The notes under the pieces were generated by a model that worked only from the letters and a program-made list of their open reading frames with translations, had not been told where the DNA came from and made no database searches. Shown in pieces: positions 24,941-37,269 of a DNA stretch of 64,000 nt. The position numbers and the translations under genes are program-made. Every line of letters begins with the position of its first letter. Position 1 is the stretch's first letter. This stretch comes from Lucifuga dentata (taxonomy: Eukaryota; Chordata; Actinopteri; Ophidiiformes; Bythitidae): NCBI GenBank assembly GCA_014773175.1, contig VXCM01000129.1, positions 151,573 through 215,572 on the forward strand, given 5' to 3'.

Positions 24941-26900
24941 CCAGCCACAGGGATACTGGACCGAGTCAGACAATCCAGAGAACCTCTAGCCTTAGTCATT
25001 ATGTTTTAAAGTGCCATACGGCACACAGCATTTTGAATAAAGTAGTTTCTTAAAATATCATGGAGCTGTATTAAAGGGGGTATATTATACAGTTTTCTGT
25101 GGTCTTATTTTTCATACCTTTGCAATGCTTCAATGCACTTTCACCCTAGTTTTGTACTTTGTCTGTGTGGCTAACCAGGTTTGTATGCTGGTCAAATGTG
25201 TTACATGTTGACATAAACATCAGAAGCAAAGGATAAATCAAAAATCAAAGTTTCAGGTCAAGGCTTTGTCTTACTGGACACATTTTTATAGGTGTGAACC
25301 TCAACTTTTGCAACTTTGACATTTAACAAATACTCCTTTCTACTTCACACTATGGAAACAAAGGAATATGACAAAAAGCATGCTTCTATATCTGCTTTAT
25401 CTAATTTTTGCAGTTGCTACTACTTTGTATATCTATCTTAATCCATAACAAGTCATCCATATTGTGTAGTAATATTTACCTGTTGGCACTGACAAGTTGA
25501 GATCACTCGTACATAGTCAAAATCTTTAATAAGATAACAATCATTACTTTCTCTAAACACAAGGCACCACATCCCGCTGTTTTAAATGAGCAATTGATCA
25601 GCTCTTTTGGAACATGAACATGGTGTTTCAGTGTCCAGTTGGAATGCCATTAAATGATCGATACTCCTGCAAGACAAAGGCCAGTTTACTCATTCACCTT
25701 TAACATATCAATACTCAATATGCTGTATTTTCTCAAATAAGTAAAAGTAAAACAGTTTAGAAACTTTGCACTTTATTTTTTGCCTGAGCTGAGCATAATG
25801 CAGTGTTTAGATTGGGGAATGCACAGAACCAAAGGCAAGAATCCCTTCCAGGCCACCGTCACCGGAGGCACATACCCATTGGCTACCTCTAGGAGATTAA
25901 AGAGAATAATTGCTAGCTGATTGGATGTTTAATTTTTCATGGACCTTTGATACGCTGAGTGTTTGTATTACTTTTATCACCGGGCATAATATTGGGACAG
26001 CATTTGACACATTTAAGTAAAACATTCTCCTTCACTGAGTAGAAGAGCTTTTAGTTTATTTCTTCAGAGTAGGAAAAAGCATAGGTTGTAGTGGGACACA
26101 GTATCTCTGCATTGCTGTATGCAAATAATCTATTTTTGGGAAAATAGAAACAGTAATCAAATTCTACCATACAGTTAATCTAAAATATCACAGATCTGTA
26201 AATTTTCTGTAGGTTATTGTGCTTCACAGATTTCTAGTTTCACAATACATTATGTAAATTTAAGTGCTTTCACTGTACCTGTTTAGGTTTAGCTGTGCTT
26301 TATGAGATGGGGAGGTTACATAAAGTTTTATACTTGGCACAAGACAATTGGTGAATCAGAGTATCACCTCCCCCTGCCAGAGCCATATTCAAATGAGAAG
26401 GTGGCATGACTGAACTAACGAAGAGCACATAGCATGGAGACCTATTGAATGAGAAAAATCTCTGTGCTCTGGACTCATCTGCCTAGATATTTTGATCTGT
26501 GCGCATTGCATTGTGTGTTTCATTTGTGATATATGGAATCCATCTTGACTCAAAATTACTTGCACCAAAAATTGTGTTTAACTACCTCTCTCTAAGCAGC
26601 ATGCAAGTACATGAGTTCCACTTGTGCCAGTTTCTCTGAGATCAGGGACAGCTACATTTGACAGTCCCATGTTCATACCTCAGATTTAGTGACATTAATC
26701 TCTTCCTGTAGGTGACCTAGCTTCTCATTGCCAATCTATCTGTGTGGGTGTGGGTGCACGTGTTGTGTGAGGGTTTCAGCGCATGTCTCCTCTGCGGTTC
26801 CGCTTCAAAAGTCCAGGGACGGTGAGCTCCTCATGGTTGTCACTTTGAGGTGGGAGAGCAATCATTTCCTTGGACAACAGTCCTATCCTCATCCCTGCTT
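24940..26900. other. Intronic AT-rich DNA, no gene seen
   Basis: Mostly unique AT-rich sequence without long frames. 25840-25990 (GGCACATACCCATTGGC, GCTGATTGGATG) is slightly GC-richer. Nothing recognisable. Confidence 0.4.
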
Positions 26901-27720
26901 CCCGACCGCTCGGATTAGTTCCTCTCACTGAGAAAATGGGAGCAACATTCTGATGATTTGCATCCAAAATATTTCTTCTTGTTTATTTTTTCTCTCTTGT
27001 TCCTGTTTCTTTTCTTTTCTTCCTCTACTATCTCAGTCTCTTTTTCTCTGCCACTCTCTGTTTCTTCCTCATTTCCCCTGGATGCTGTAGAGCATTTTAT
27101 TACAATTGTCAGAAACTGTAACAATTCTATTGTGGGGTGATTACGAATGGGTGTTTTACCCACAGATCACCAGAGCAATTAAAATCTGTAAATAAGGCTA
27201 CCCATGATGCCTCAGTCCAAACAATGGGGTCCCATAGGAAGCATTTGTTTGAAGAACTGTGGAAAGGAGAGTCTCTCTCTCTCTCTCTCTCTCTCATTAA
27301 TTAGTAGACGCTCCTTCAACTCGACACGGTTACATCGATGGGCAGCTTTGCACAGTTGCAGTGACACATATTTCAGACACGAGATGAAGTTGTTTACTTT
27401 TGTGTAAGGCCTCGCATTACGCCACAGTACTTTGTTTTGCATCGCGGCAAAGATAATGCAGGGCTAATTGTGACAGCTACAGCTGTTTGGAGGACAAAAG
27501 AGAGAGGCCCGCACTACTTACTGTAAAGAAACAAATGAGACGACAAGCACACCACATGTAATATGACAATTAAAGAATGGATTTGACAAAATGATTGATG
27601 AACAAGGAGTAAGTTAATTTAATTAGGGCTTAAGTTAACTAGTAACTCTTTGGTTAGTGTCATAACTAAGGATGCCATTTCATATCTTGTTTGTAGTAGT
27701 TCATAAAGCGATGCAAGCTC
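26900..27720. promoter_or_regulatory. Candidate regulatory block I, interrupted by CT-rich tracts
   Basis: 27080-27200 (CATTTTATTACAATTGTC, ATTCTATTGTGGGGTGATTACG) and 27300-27700 (CATTAATTAGTAGACGC, GCAGGGCTAATTGTGAC, GTTAATTTAATTAGGGC) are unique with many homeodomain-type cores. A pyrimidine tract (26970-27070) and (CT)n at 27271-27295 intervene. Confidence 0.38.
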
Positions 27721-28213
27721 CCTGAATGGCTCAACTACTTTTTATGTTTCTTTGTAGAGACAAAAGGGCTCTTTGTAGTTTCATAGGAAGACATTTGGAA
27801 CATGTCATGTATTTGGTGTCAGGATATGCACGTACTGCTTCCCCCCACCTTCATAAATTACTCACGACTGGAGTTTGGGCAGGTTGGAGCAAAGGAAACA
27901 GACAGAGTATTACAGCACAACACAGCATTGCATTGATGCCAGCCTCTTTAGGCCTCACCAGAGGCTATATGCCTTACCAAGATCCTGTTTACAGTCAGCC
28001 AAAGAAGCTGCCAGCCATCCATTTCCATAAACCTGCCTGCGGTCCTCTGCGGAAACAATTTCTCTCTCCCGGAGATTCACTACGATGCTGCCTGCTCTAT
28101 AGCTTTCGCTTTTTGCATTCTCTGTCCTGTTTCTCTCTTTGTTTCCATCTCGTCTTTCAATCACTTCTTATTTGCTCCCTCTTTTTCTCTCGCTAGCTCA
28201 GTCTTCCCTCATC
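27720..28213. other. Intronic DNA, no supported gene
   Basis: A 156-residue + frame spans 27726-28196 but its last third runs through CT-rich sequence and the rest has no family signal. Treated as chance. Confidence 0.4.
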
Positions 28214-28251
28214 TTTTTTTTTTTTTTTTTTTNTTTTTTTTTTTTTTTTTT
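28214..28251. repeat. Poly(T) tract with N
   Basis: T-run of ~38 with N at 28233. Confidence 0.92.
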
Positions 28252-30310
28252 GGCTTTCTCACAACTGTAACCCTTGAGTTCCTGCTAATTCATATAAATT
28301 CATTGGGGTTGTTGCCAGTATTCCAGGTATATCTTGTCTCTCTAGGAGGTACAAAAATTGGATTAGATCTTGGGCAAAAAAAAAAGACAAGACATCCACT
28401 GATAGTACCTACAAAGTGCACTCAACAGAGGTTGTTGGTTTGTGCATGGAGGTCTGACAGTCTTAGGGACAGTAGAAGTTTAGTGGCTATGGTGTGTGTG
28501 TATGCGTGTCTATGCACATGCTTGCATGTCTTGTGCATGTCAACTGTATGTACTGTGGAGTTTCCATGTCTTTGATTTCCCTGCTTGTGTGAAAATGCGC
28601 ATTTGATAACCTGTGTGCTTTTCATTTTATATCAATTTCACTCTTGTATGTTGTCTTCATCTATCTGTGTGTCCATGTACACATTTTCCATCAACTCATA
28701 ACTCAGTTGTGTGTCTATGCTCATGTTTCCATGCTCATACAGCAAGATCTTCCAGCTTTTTGCCTATTCCTCTCTGCCATGTGAGTGGATATTTTTTTCC
28801 AGTTCAGCCACTTGTGTAGTTGCCATGTTCCTGTGCCTGTACATCAGTGAGCATCTGCTCTTTCAGCAAGGTCCCCATGGCCTCAAATGTCAGAGCAAGC
28901 AGCTGCCAAACAAGTGTATTGTGCAGAAGGCTTGTGCTTTGCCTCCTCCCATCCCTCCATTTCTTGTCCTGTGATGTTAACTGTGATTGAAAGTAAGCAG
29001 TTGAGGTAGAGTGGAGGGGAGAGGAGGGGAACGGTGCTTTTTACAACACTGAATTCCTGCAGTTTGGAGGAGTACGGCTTTTAATATTGCTGATACTCAG
29101 AACATTTCTGTTCCCCAGGGCTTATGAGTTAGGCGAGGGCTGGTCATGTGTGTGCGTGTATATCTGTGTGTTGGAGGAGGGAGTTGCTGTTGTGCATTAG
29201 GTACTCTTGTGTAAAAGGCCTCTACAATGGCAATCCATTTATAGCTCATCCATATTGTGTACCATGTACTATAAGTGCGGCAGGGGACAAAGGGTATGTG
29301 CATGTGTATCAATTTGTGTCTCAGTGTGTGTGTGTATGTGCACAGTTGTAGGTTTGTTTCATATGTTCTTTATATATTATATATCTCGCAACCTGTATAT
29401 ATTTAAGATAATATGCTATATTTCTCTTCTCTAGAAGATGTTACAGCATGCCTCTATCAGAGTATATGGAGGCTTGTTGTATACATGTGTATGTGTAGTC
29501 GCAGGATGAGAGCACTGAGGCAGAAGAGATAGGGGGTGAAGAGACAGCCAGGTACNAGCCCGGGGGGCAGCGGGCCAGAGGTAACCCCTCCAGCTCCCCC
29601 CCAGCAGAGTCTGCTCTGCTGTTAGACACTGCTATTGATTTGTCCAGCAGATAAGACCACAGGTTAGCTGCTCTGCTAAGTACTGCTCTTTTCACCTCCC
29701 TTTGCCTGCAAACAAAGAATGGACACAGGCTCCATTTGATGTGCCATTTCCTTGGCATTACTTTTCTTACCTCACTACCTCATAGCTTTCCTCCCTGGCA
29801 TAAAGTGAACCATACCATCGGGGGGCACTGTTAGACTCATGCTCGCCCTATAAAGAACCTAACCCGACCCTGGCACTGAGCTCTATTGTCTTGTCTTGTG
29901 GTGGTTGTAGAAACGCACGAGTTCACAAGTCAATTCGTTTTGAAGTTTTTTATCATGTGACAGGACTACAAGGTGAGAGATAAAGTACTTGATTTGTCAG
30001 TCAATCCACCATCTTCATCACAGGATCACAGATTGCAGAGATTCAGCGTTAACCAAGCCAAAAGTAAATTTGTTCAAATAGCAGCTTGGGATTTCCCTTG
30101 TTCTTTGCTATTTGTGATCAACATGTGTAGGGAAGTGTAAAGTTTGAACCTGACAGATGGAGATGGAAGCCAAGTAAAGTCATGATCAGCTTAAGACAGT
30201 GCAGTTGAGCTCTTATGTGATCAAAAGTCAGTCAAAGTGCTTGTGTGCATGTTGACAAATGGATGAAGCGAGCGTGCAAAAAGCCTCATTGGTGACACAT
30301 TAACATGAGT
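28252..30310. other. Intronic DNA, TGTG-rich, one N join
   Basis: 28490-28560 and 29140-29350 are GTGT/TATG-rich. N at 29556 lies in GC-rich sequence (GCCCGGGGGGCAGCGGGCC). No gene seen. Confidence 0.4.
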
Positions 30311-30316
30311 GGAGGG

Positions 30317-30349
30317 TTTTTTTTTTTTTTNGGGGTTTTTTTTTTTTTT
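30317..30349. repeat. T-rich tract with N (T-run, N, GGGG, T-run)
   Basis: Two T-runs flank N-GGGG at 30331-30335; probably an unresolved homopolymer or a weak join. Confidence 0.85.
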
Positions 30350-31180
30350 GGTAACTATGAATTCTGAGCTGTCAAAGGTAGAAGATGAGATAAAGATACA
30401 ATACTGCTTCGCTTATTTCGTAACATAACCCAAATAATACTGAGAGGAAAACTGGCCCCTTCTCACCAACTATTAAAAACAGTTCCAGAAATTGTTGTAA
30501 CACATCCTGTATTTTTAATTAAAACAGCATCGGCTGAGTCATCATAAGCGTTTCATGTCTGTGAAGCCAGAACAGGTGTGAAGATAAAACATAGAACAGT
30601 AGAAGAAAGAACACAAGGGTGTGGGTGTAATACAACTTCCCACGCTTTCACTGCATGCTGGCATGTCCTTGCAAGGCATTGTGACATACTTTATCATTGT
30701 TAATTAGGAAACTGCAATGTAGGACAGCATAATAACAGGGCACCATATTGTTTGTATTTCTGCTTGCACATAGCTGCATGTCATTTATCATGGCTGAGAG
30801 CCAGAGTTGTTGTATGGTATGTAAAACCAGTCCTCTCTCAGATGAGGAATGGAGTCTATTACAAGCAAAGGCAGCCATAAGAAGCAAAATTGTTTCCAGG
30901 CTGGGGGCTACCTGTAAAATTTGATGGATATTTTTGAATGGTCATTTGACAAGTACACATGCTGCTTTATCATGTTTGAAGCAATAAGCTTTGGTTTTAG
31001 GGTTAAAGTGCTTGGGACTACAAGGGCTGTTGCATTGGAATGGTGGTATTTTCAACCAGGATTTCTGCTGCTGAACATCAGCTTTCTGTTTTCCACCATG
31101 ACATTTTGAAAGCACAAATAAGTATAGTCTTTGAAGTGACCATGGTGCCTTCATGACAGTTTTTTAGCACTGCTCAAAAT
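30350..31180. other. Intronic DNA, candidate block 30620-31160
   Basis: Unique sequence with GTTAATTAGGAAAC and several ATTTATCATGG-like cores. No repeat recognised. Could hold a regulatory element. Confidence 0.3.
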
Positions 31181-31201
31181 GGGGGGGGGNGGGGGGGGGG
31201 G
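31181..31201. repeat. Poly(G) tract with N
   Basis: G-run interrupted by N at 31190; potential G-quadruplex if real, but G-runs around an N are also a typical two-colour sequencing artefact. Confidence 0.85.
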
Positions 31202-33830
31202 TGGTCACTTTAGGTTGAATGGCAGTTTATAGCATTTGTTAGCTATAAAAGTGGTGTGGCAGCTTGCGCTCATGTTTTTATAACAATGTTAGACAAATCA
31301 GTCATCTGTGGACAAACAGCAAACATCAATCAAAAAGAAACAACAAAATAAGTTAATATGTCAGTGGGAACATCTCAAAGTACATGACAGCATATGTCAA
31401 ATAGAGACAACCACATCAAGAAAGAAAGTGGAAAAGCATTTCCAAGTTGGAAGAAACTAATAGGGATATGACGGACAGAAAGTTATTGGGCAAATATTGT
31501 GACATGCTTTGCAACCTTATATGACCTGTTTTCATAAAGAGTTTAGGTTATTAAGTTTGCTCTGTATAAATAGATTGGTTAATCAGTCCATCCTCAAGTA
31601 AATCAAGGGTGATTAGGTGCACAAATAAATATGGAAGACACCTTCTACATGCACATGAAGAATTCCTGGTACATCTCAACCTTCAACCCTCCTAGGCATT
31701 CATAGCTGTAACTGTTTTGCTTGCTACCAATACCACTTACCTGCAACATGAGTGGAGAGGACAGGGACTAATTGCAGGGACAAATGTTCCCGACTCCAGG
31801 GTTTGCAGTTGTCTGGGCCTGGTCCAGGACCTGTTTATCTCAACCTCTGTTGGCAGTCATACACACGCTATACACGCTATGCTCAGATTTAACCAGAGGC
31901 AAGGACCCCGCCAACCCCCTCTTTCTCATCAAAGATTCATAAAGGCAACGTTCTCAATGATTTTCTGTCTCTTCCCGTATTCACAGCTTGTTGTCCTCTG
32001 CCTCCTTGTCTCCTGACTGTCGGATAGCAGAAGTCAGGCGGAAATACGGCTGAAGTGGCCGCTGGCTCCCAGAGTGTGCATGTGTGTTATAGGGTGTGTG
32101 TGTACTGCACTGTTAGGTGCGGTGGAGAGGTTGGAGGGGGGAAGAGAGGAAGGAGGCAAATGGACAGTGACATATTGCAGTTGTACTAAAAATGTTAGGA
32201 GCCCCCATGAAGAGAACTTGACTCCACCTCATCCTCCCTTCTGCTCATCCACTCCTTCCGCTGCTCTTTGTCTTCTGCCCCAACCCCTAAGCCCTGTGTG
32301 TCTAAGCAGCTTCCAGAGTGGAGTTAAAACTAGCTCATTCAGAGTCGCAATCACCAGGCCCAGGGCACACCATCTGTAGCTCTCAGAGTCCTTCCGTGTG
32401 TGCATGTGTGTGACTATATGAGTGTGTGTTTACCTCCCTATTTATGTGTGTGCTTGCATGCAAGCTTACAAGCATGAGTGTGTGTTGTGTGTGTGTGTCT
32501 GCAAAGCCAAACCACCATGCCTCAGCCTGTTAGTCTTGCTGCTTACCAGGCTTAGCCAGATGAGGGCCACTCAGCCCAGATCTAATTCTTTCTACTCTGG
32601 CAGCACTTCACTACTGGCTTTTCTTGCCTCTCAAGTGTGCATCTGTGACCTTGGCTGACATCAGACGGGGTTAAACTGTGGACTTAGAGATGTGGCCACA
32701 GCGATTGAGTTGTAAGCTAGTTTGGGATCAGAGCTTCCACATAGCCATCTGGGCTTCTATGGTGCTCAGAATGAAGTTATCCCTCTCTTACACCCTACAG
32801 CTGACCCTGGATCAGCAGTACCGGCAGAGAGTTTAGTAAGAGACATCCTCTCTGGGATTGGAAATGTAGAGTGAGGATCTTGGTGGAGAAATCATTAAAA
32901 GGGAAAACTAATGAGAAAGTTGATGTGTAGTTGTAATCCCTGTGTTCTTATTGTGCTAAGCTCCACTTGTAGCTTTTGTATTACTGTTGTCCTGTGTGCC
33001 AAACAAGTTAACCCTGTGCTTGTTCACACCTTTCACTTTAAAAGCACCTTGTACTGTATTTTACTTCAGTTAAAATGCCTCTGCCATAATAGAACAAGGG
33101 TTGGTTCTTGTGAAACACAAACTTCAGTTAAACTTGCGTTGTATAGAGTATATTAATATTGTCACAATGAATAGGACACTTCTAAGTAACTGTTAGACCA
33201 CAAACTGCTTTCTTCAGCACTTAGAATGACTTTTAATGAGTGATTTATAGTGACATGACACACCTACACAAACTCACTGCACACACGTGGGTACATATGT
33301 ACTCTCACACACACATCATTCTGCAGCATTCCCTGGCTCGCTGTGCACTCTTTGCATCCTGTTTGGTGCCTCAGGGCCTTGCCTGGCTGCTCTTCCAAAC
33401 AAATTGCTGGCTGTTCACAGCATTTTAAACGCTGAGGCCCTTTAATTACACTATTTACTTAATAGGGTGAAACAAAACTTGTGTTCACGCAGCAGGAAGA
33501 CCAGGTGATGCCGAAGTTCAAACACCTGGCAGAAAGCACTGGCATGGATGCATAAGATTACACAGCACACACATATGTATGCATGAATGCACACACTCTG
33601 TTACTCTGGGTGAAGTGTCACTGAGTTTGGGACTTTTTCTTAACGAGAAAAAAAATTACATGAATGTGTCTGGGAAACTGTAACTCTTACGTTTTACCCA
33701 GGCTGGCATTTTCAGAATCAGTTCATGATGTACTGTAAATAGAATGAGTAATAGTACCTCTAGTGTTTGAGTTATGGCAGACATCCATGTGGGAATGTGA
33801 ACATCTTCTCCTACTCCGTGCCACTCCTTT
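31202..33830. other. Intronic DNA, no gene seen
   Basis: Unique AT-rich DNA, then TGTG-rich stretches at 32075-32115 and 32395-32500, then CACA-rich at 33260-33320. Nothing diagnostic. Confidence 0.4.
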
Positions 33831-33937
33831 GTCTATTTAAAGGTTGACAAAAGAAAGCAATTATAACAAGTTAAAATCCTACATAAAACACAGACATAAA
33901 AATAACTACCTGCTCATTAGATTTTGATCGTTTTCAA

Positions 33938-34000
33938 TAGATAGAAATCTTTATTGTCACTTGTAGTTCCTACAGTGAAATTTTGTTTTTATTTACGGGG
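33938..34000 (-). mobile_element. Possible retroelement remnant (TTTATTGTCACTT motif)
   Basis: ATCTTTATTGTCACTTGTAG followed by CAGTGAAATTTTG resembles a very common teleost retroelement 3'-end sequence read in reverse (CTTTATTGTCATT...ACGAAATTTTG). Short and diverged; family not assigned. Confidence 0.35.
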
Positions 34001-34069
34001 AGGAGGTGGAAAGAATTGAAAGCCTCAGATTCTTTATGGTGTACAAGTTGAAAATTTGCTGTGATAAAA

Positions 34070-34110
34070 TAAGATAAGAAGTATGCTTCTTAAGATAAGA
34101 AGTATGCTTC
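34070..34110. repeat. Tandem duplication, 21-bp period, two copies
   Basis: TAAGATAAGAAGTATGCTTC occurs at 34070-34089 and again at 34091-34110, identical, with one T between. Confidence 0.9.
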
Positions 34111-34695
34111 AATGTACTTCATTGTTTGAGGGCCATGAATATCCCAAATATAGACCATATGATGGTTTATATTTGTTATCTGTATAAACCTGTCATTCTG
34201 TAGAATTACAGTAGATTATGCATCATTATTGTTCTGTTTCATGTTAAATAGTCTCCAGAGAGCTGTGGTTTTACCGCAGTGTTAACCCTCAAGGCATGAT
34301 AGTGAAGACAGTGAAAAAGTTAAATAGTGGGCTTAGAATTCATGTTTTGTTTTCCAGTGCAAATGGCAAGGTAAATATATGTTAATATGACCTTGTTTGA
34401 ATATTTGATGGATTATATTGCATGATTAGACAGACCTGTATTTGAAAAATGAACTACTTTTATAGAATGACTGGTAAAATAAAACCAGGTGAAGTATATA
34501 AAAATATATCTCAAATACTCAATTTACAGAATCTGAACAGTTGATGGATAATTGAAAGATGAGAGGAGATCTGATAAGAATAACTTTTTCACTGCTTGGA
34601 GGAAAGTATGTACTGCTGTATCAAAGAATAAATAAAAAAATAAGTTTTTTGGAACAAAAAAAAAATCAAACTCAAAGATAGAGTTATATTCAGAT
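34111..34695. other. AT-rich intronic DNA, no gene seen
   Basis: Low-GC unique sequence with short A-runs. No family recognised. Confidence 0.45.
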
Positions 34696-34697
34696 TT

Positions 34698-34976
34698 GAT
34701 GGGTGGCTCAAAGTTTAACACTGTCTCCTCACAACAAGAAGGTTCTGGATTCAGACCTGAGTGGGTCTAACTGGAGCGTTTCTTTGCAGACATCTTTTTG
34801 CCTTGACTCCCTCTGTGAACTGGTTTCCTTCCACAATTCAAAGACATTCAAGTTACAGGAACTCATAGGTATGAGTGTATTTATCTATGGTAGTGATCGA
34901 TTGGTGACCTGTCTATGGTGTAAACTGTCTGGGATAGCCCCCCCCCCAAATAAAAAAGGATATGGATGAATTAATA
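34698..34976 (+). mobile_element. tRNA-derived SINE (V-SINE-like), diverged full-length copy
   Basis: The order of motifs matches the widespread teleost V-SINE-type element: GGGTGGCTCAAAGTTTAACACTG (tRNA-like head, A-box region; consensus GGTGGCTCAGTGGTTAGCACTG), CCTCACAACAAGAAGGTTCTGG with a decayed B box, the central TGGTTTCCTTCCACAATTCA and AAAGACATTCAAGTTACAGG, then GATTGGTGACCTGTC, TGGGATAGCCCCCC and an AAAAAGGATATGGATGAA tail. Many substitutions show an old copy. Confidence 0.75.
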
Positions 34977-34999
34977 TGTCTAAGCATAAATTATTACAA

Positions 35000-35530
35000 G
35001 CATTAAAGGAACAGATTCAAAATCTTAATCATCTGTTCAATTGTTGTTCAGTTGTCTTGTCAGTGTTGATGGTTGTCCAGTTTCTGGGTTATAACATTTA
35101 TATCTGTTTTGGGGGGAGTATTTGTCACTGATTTGCTGAACTCCCAAGTAATCTGCTCATTAGAAACAAAGGAGGTGACATTTGTATAAAGTTTGAGCAA
35201 AATCTCAAAGTCAAATGATAGAAGAAGAGCCACGTGTTTGTTTTCATTGCTCGTTGAAGGGAACAGCAAATTCAGCCGCTCCCTTTTTCCTCTTGTAAAA
35301 CAGTTTAATGTACACATTTCTGAAACCCGATATCTGTTGTGCAACAGTTTAAAGCTTCTGTCTCACAGTTTAGCTTTACACAAAGGCTTCAGAAAATAAC
35401 ACCACATCCCCTGGAGCTACAGGAGTGACTTGTAACCAAGCAATTGAAGTTACAATAGACTATAATTAGCTGGGCTAGCTTGACCCTGCCATTGTCACCT
35501 GAAGACAGGTGGGATTTGTGCCCAAGTTGG
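35000..35530. other. AT-rich intronic DNA, no gene seen
   Basis: Unique sequence; a 94-residue minus frame at 35060-35344 has no recognisable domain. Confidence 0.4.
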
Positions 35531-35661
35531 ATCGACCTTATCATGTGACTGGGGGGCCAGGTGTCATCCAGTGTCTCGGTTGTCTCGCTGTCGAGNATCG
35601 ACCTTATCATGTGACTGGGGGGCCAGGTGTCATCCAGTGTCTCGGTTGTCTCGCTGTCGAG
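35531..35661. repeat. 65-bp direct duplication around a single N (assembly join)
   Basis: 35531-35595 and 35597-35661 are identical and separated only by N at 35596. Best read as two contig ends that overlap but were not merged; true sequence likely has one copy. Confidence 0.9.
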
Positions 35662-35729
35662 GCAAGCCTCATCCATCATCAACATTATTGCACCAGTCAG
35701 ATGATGCCCACAAGGCATTGACGCTTGGC

Positions 35730-36350
35730 CAGGAGGGAGGGGGCATAGAATTGGGGGAGGNGTGGGGGGAGCGATCATTTTACAAGAACACTTTCAGAAC
35801 AACAAGTTTTCACAGCAACAGCGTGTTCCACCGCTCTTGAAAACTTAGAGTTAGTGAGTTAGTGCTCCCAGCGCCACAGTAACCCGCTTCCTGATTCCCT
35901 AACGCAGGATTTACAGCCTTCAAATGCTGGACTGTGAAAAAGTGCAAACACTCACAGGCTCGTAACCTCAGCGCCCTCACCGTCAAGTCTCAGACTGTAT
36001 AAATAAACAGCGTCATCAGGAAAAACTCCAGTGTCTCTGTAAAACCAACTCTAATTAGTTTTGCTGGCATATATCAAAATGTTTCACTCTGGTATTTGAA
36101 CACATTGGCTCCTTTGGATGATGAGGGAGTGGGTTGCTGTGTTGAGCAGGGTGTCTGTCCCTGCTTTGTGTTGTCCTCAGGGTGTTATGGGTGTTATTGG
36201 TCCTGTCCAGAGTAAACGTTTGTTTGGTTTCTTTTTTGTTTTTTTTTTTACTTTTCCTTCAAGCCAGCTGCTTTTGTTGAGCTAGCCTGTAGCCTGGCAC
36301 AGGTACAGTAGGCCAAAAGCCATAGGCACCCTCCTCTCCAATGAGACTGG
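35730..36350. other. Intronic DNA, G-rich then unique
   Basis: G-rich at 35735-35770 with N at 35761. 35900-36120 is unique. T-rich at 36225-36260. No gene seen. Confidence 0.4.

Positions 36351-36352
<2 letters not shown>

Positions 36353-36398
<46 letters not shown>
36353..36398. repeat. (CA)n microsatellite
   Basis: About 23 CA units. Confidence 0.95.
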
Positions 36399-36401
<3 letters not shown>

Positions 36402-36448
36402 GCACACACAAACTGTCATTCTCTTTCAGATACAGTTCACACAGAAAT

Positions 36449-36449
<1 letters not shown>

Positions 36450-36500
<51 letters not shown>
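36450..36500. repeat. (CT)n microsatellite
   Basis: About 25 CT units, 50 bases after the CA array. Confidence 0.95.
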
Positions 36501-36503
<3 letters not shown>

Positions 36504-36677
36504 CACACTTTCACACACATTCAGATGCAGAGCCTGAGGGGATGATCTGTCTCTCCACCCCTTGTTGGAAGAGTAAACAGCCAGGAGGGCCCTATCTGTT
36601 TGTCCTTTTCCTGCCTCTTTTTTATTATAACCTGATTGCATTTGAACAATAGTTGTCTGCTCATAAATTTTGCGCCT

Positions 36678-36804
36678 GTGTTGACGTTAGGCCACATTCC
36701 ATCTCATAGCCCGGGGAGGAGAAGGAGCGGGCCAGGGTGTNGTGTTGACGTTAGGCCACATTCCATCTCATAGCCCGGGGAGGAGAAGGAGCGGGCCAGG
36801 GTGT
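36678..36804. repeat. 63-bp direct duplication around a single N (assembly join)
   Basis: 36678-36740 and 36742-36804 are identical with N at 36741 between. Same artefact signature as at 35596. Confidence 0.9.
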
Positions 36805-37180
36805 TAGGTAATTTGTTACGCTGTTAAGCACCTAATGGACGTCCACCTGGTTTTTGAGAGCAGTAGCTTTAGTTCAGGGGGCTTGCCTCCTTTGCACTTC
36901 CAGACTGCAGTAGTGTTTTATTGCCTCCAATTATGAAGGCTATTTAGAGGCTACCTACGTTTGTGTGTTTTTCTGTTACATCTGGTTCACCCGGCTCTAG
37001 GCGCAACAGCCACCCAGCCCACATCAAACACCCAGGGTGCGAAGCAGGCAGGGCCTGTGCAGGTACGATGAACAAACCAGACGAACACTGCGTGCCGACC
37101 AAGTGTACATCCAGATCTCTGATATGCAACTGACTACAGATGCCGTTAATGATCCTTGTTTGTTTCATGTGGTGGGCGTG
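36805..37180. promoter_or_regulatory. Candidate regulatory block J
   Basis: GGTAATTTGTTACGCTG, CACCTAATGGACG, CCTCCAATTATGAAGGC and GATGCCGTTAATGATCC sit in unique GC-balanced DNA running up to the gap. Inference only. Confidence 0.33.
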
Positions 37181-37190
37181 GGGGGGGGGG

Positions 37191-37216
37191 NNNNNNNNNN
37201 NNNNNNNNNNNNNNNN
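37191..37216. other. Assembly gap of 26 N flanked by G-runs
   Basis: G-runs at both edges (37180-37190, 37217-37227) with unresolved bases between; the region may be a long G/GT tract. Confidence 0.95.
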
Positions 37217-37269
37217 GGGGGGGGGGGTGTAGAAAGCACCCAGCAGCACCCACCCCATCTCCTACTCCT

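Noticed and set aside
27726..28196. 156-residue + frame
   Set aside because: Mixed composition but no recognised domain, and the C-terminal third is CT-tract sequence.
35509..35840. Repeated peptide CLAVE / RPYHVTGGPGVIQ as a tandem protein repeat
   Set aside because: It is the same 65-bp assembly duplication around N at 35596 read in frame.
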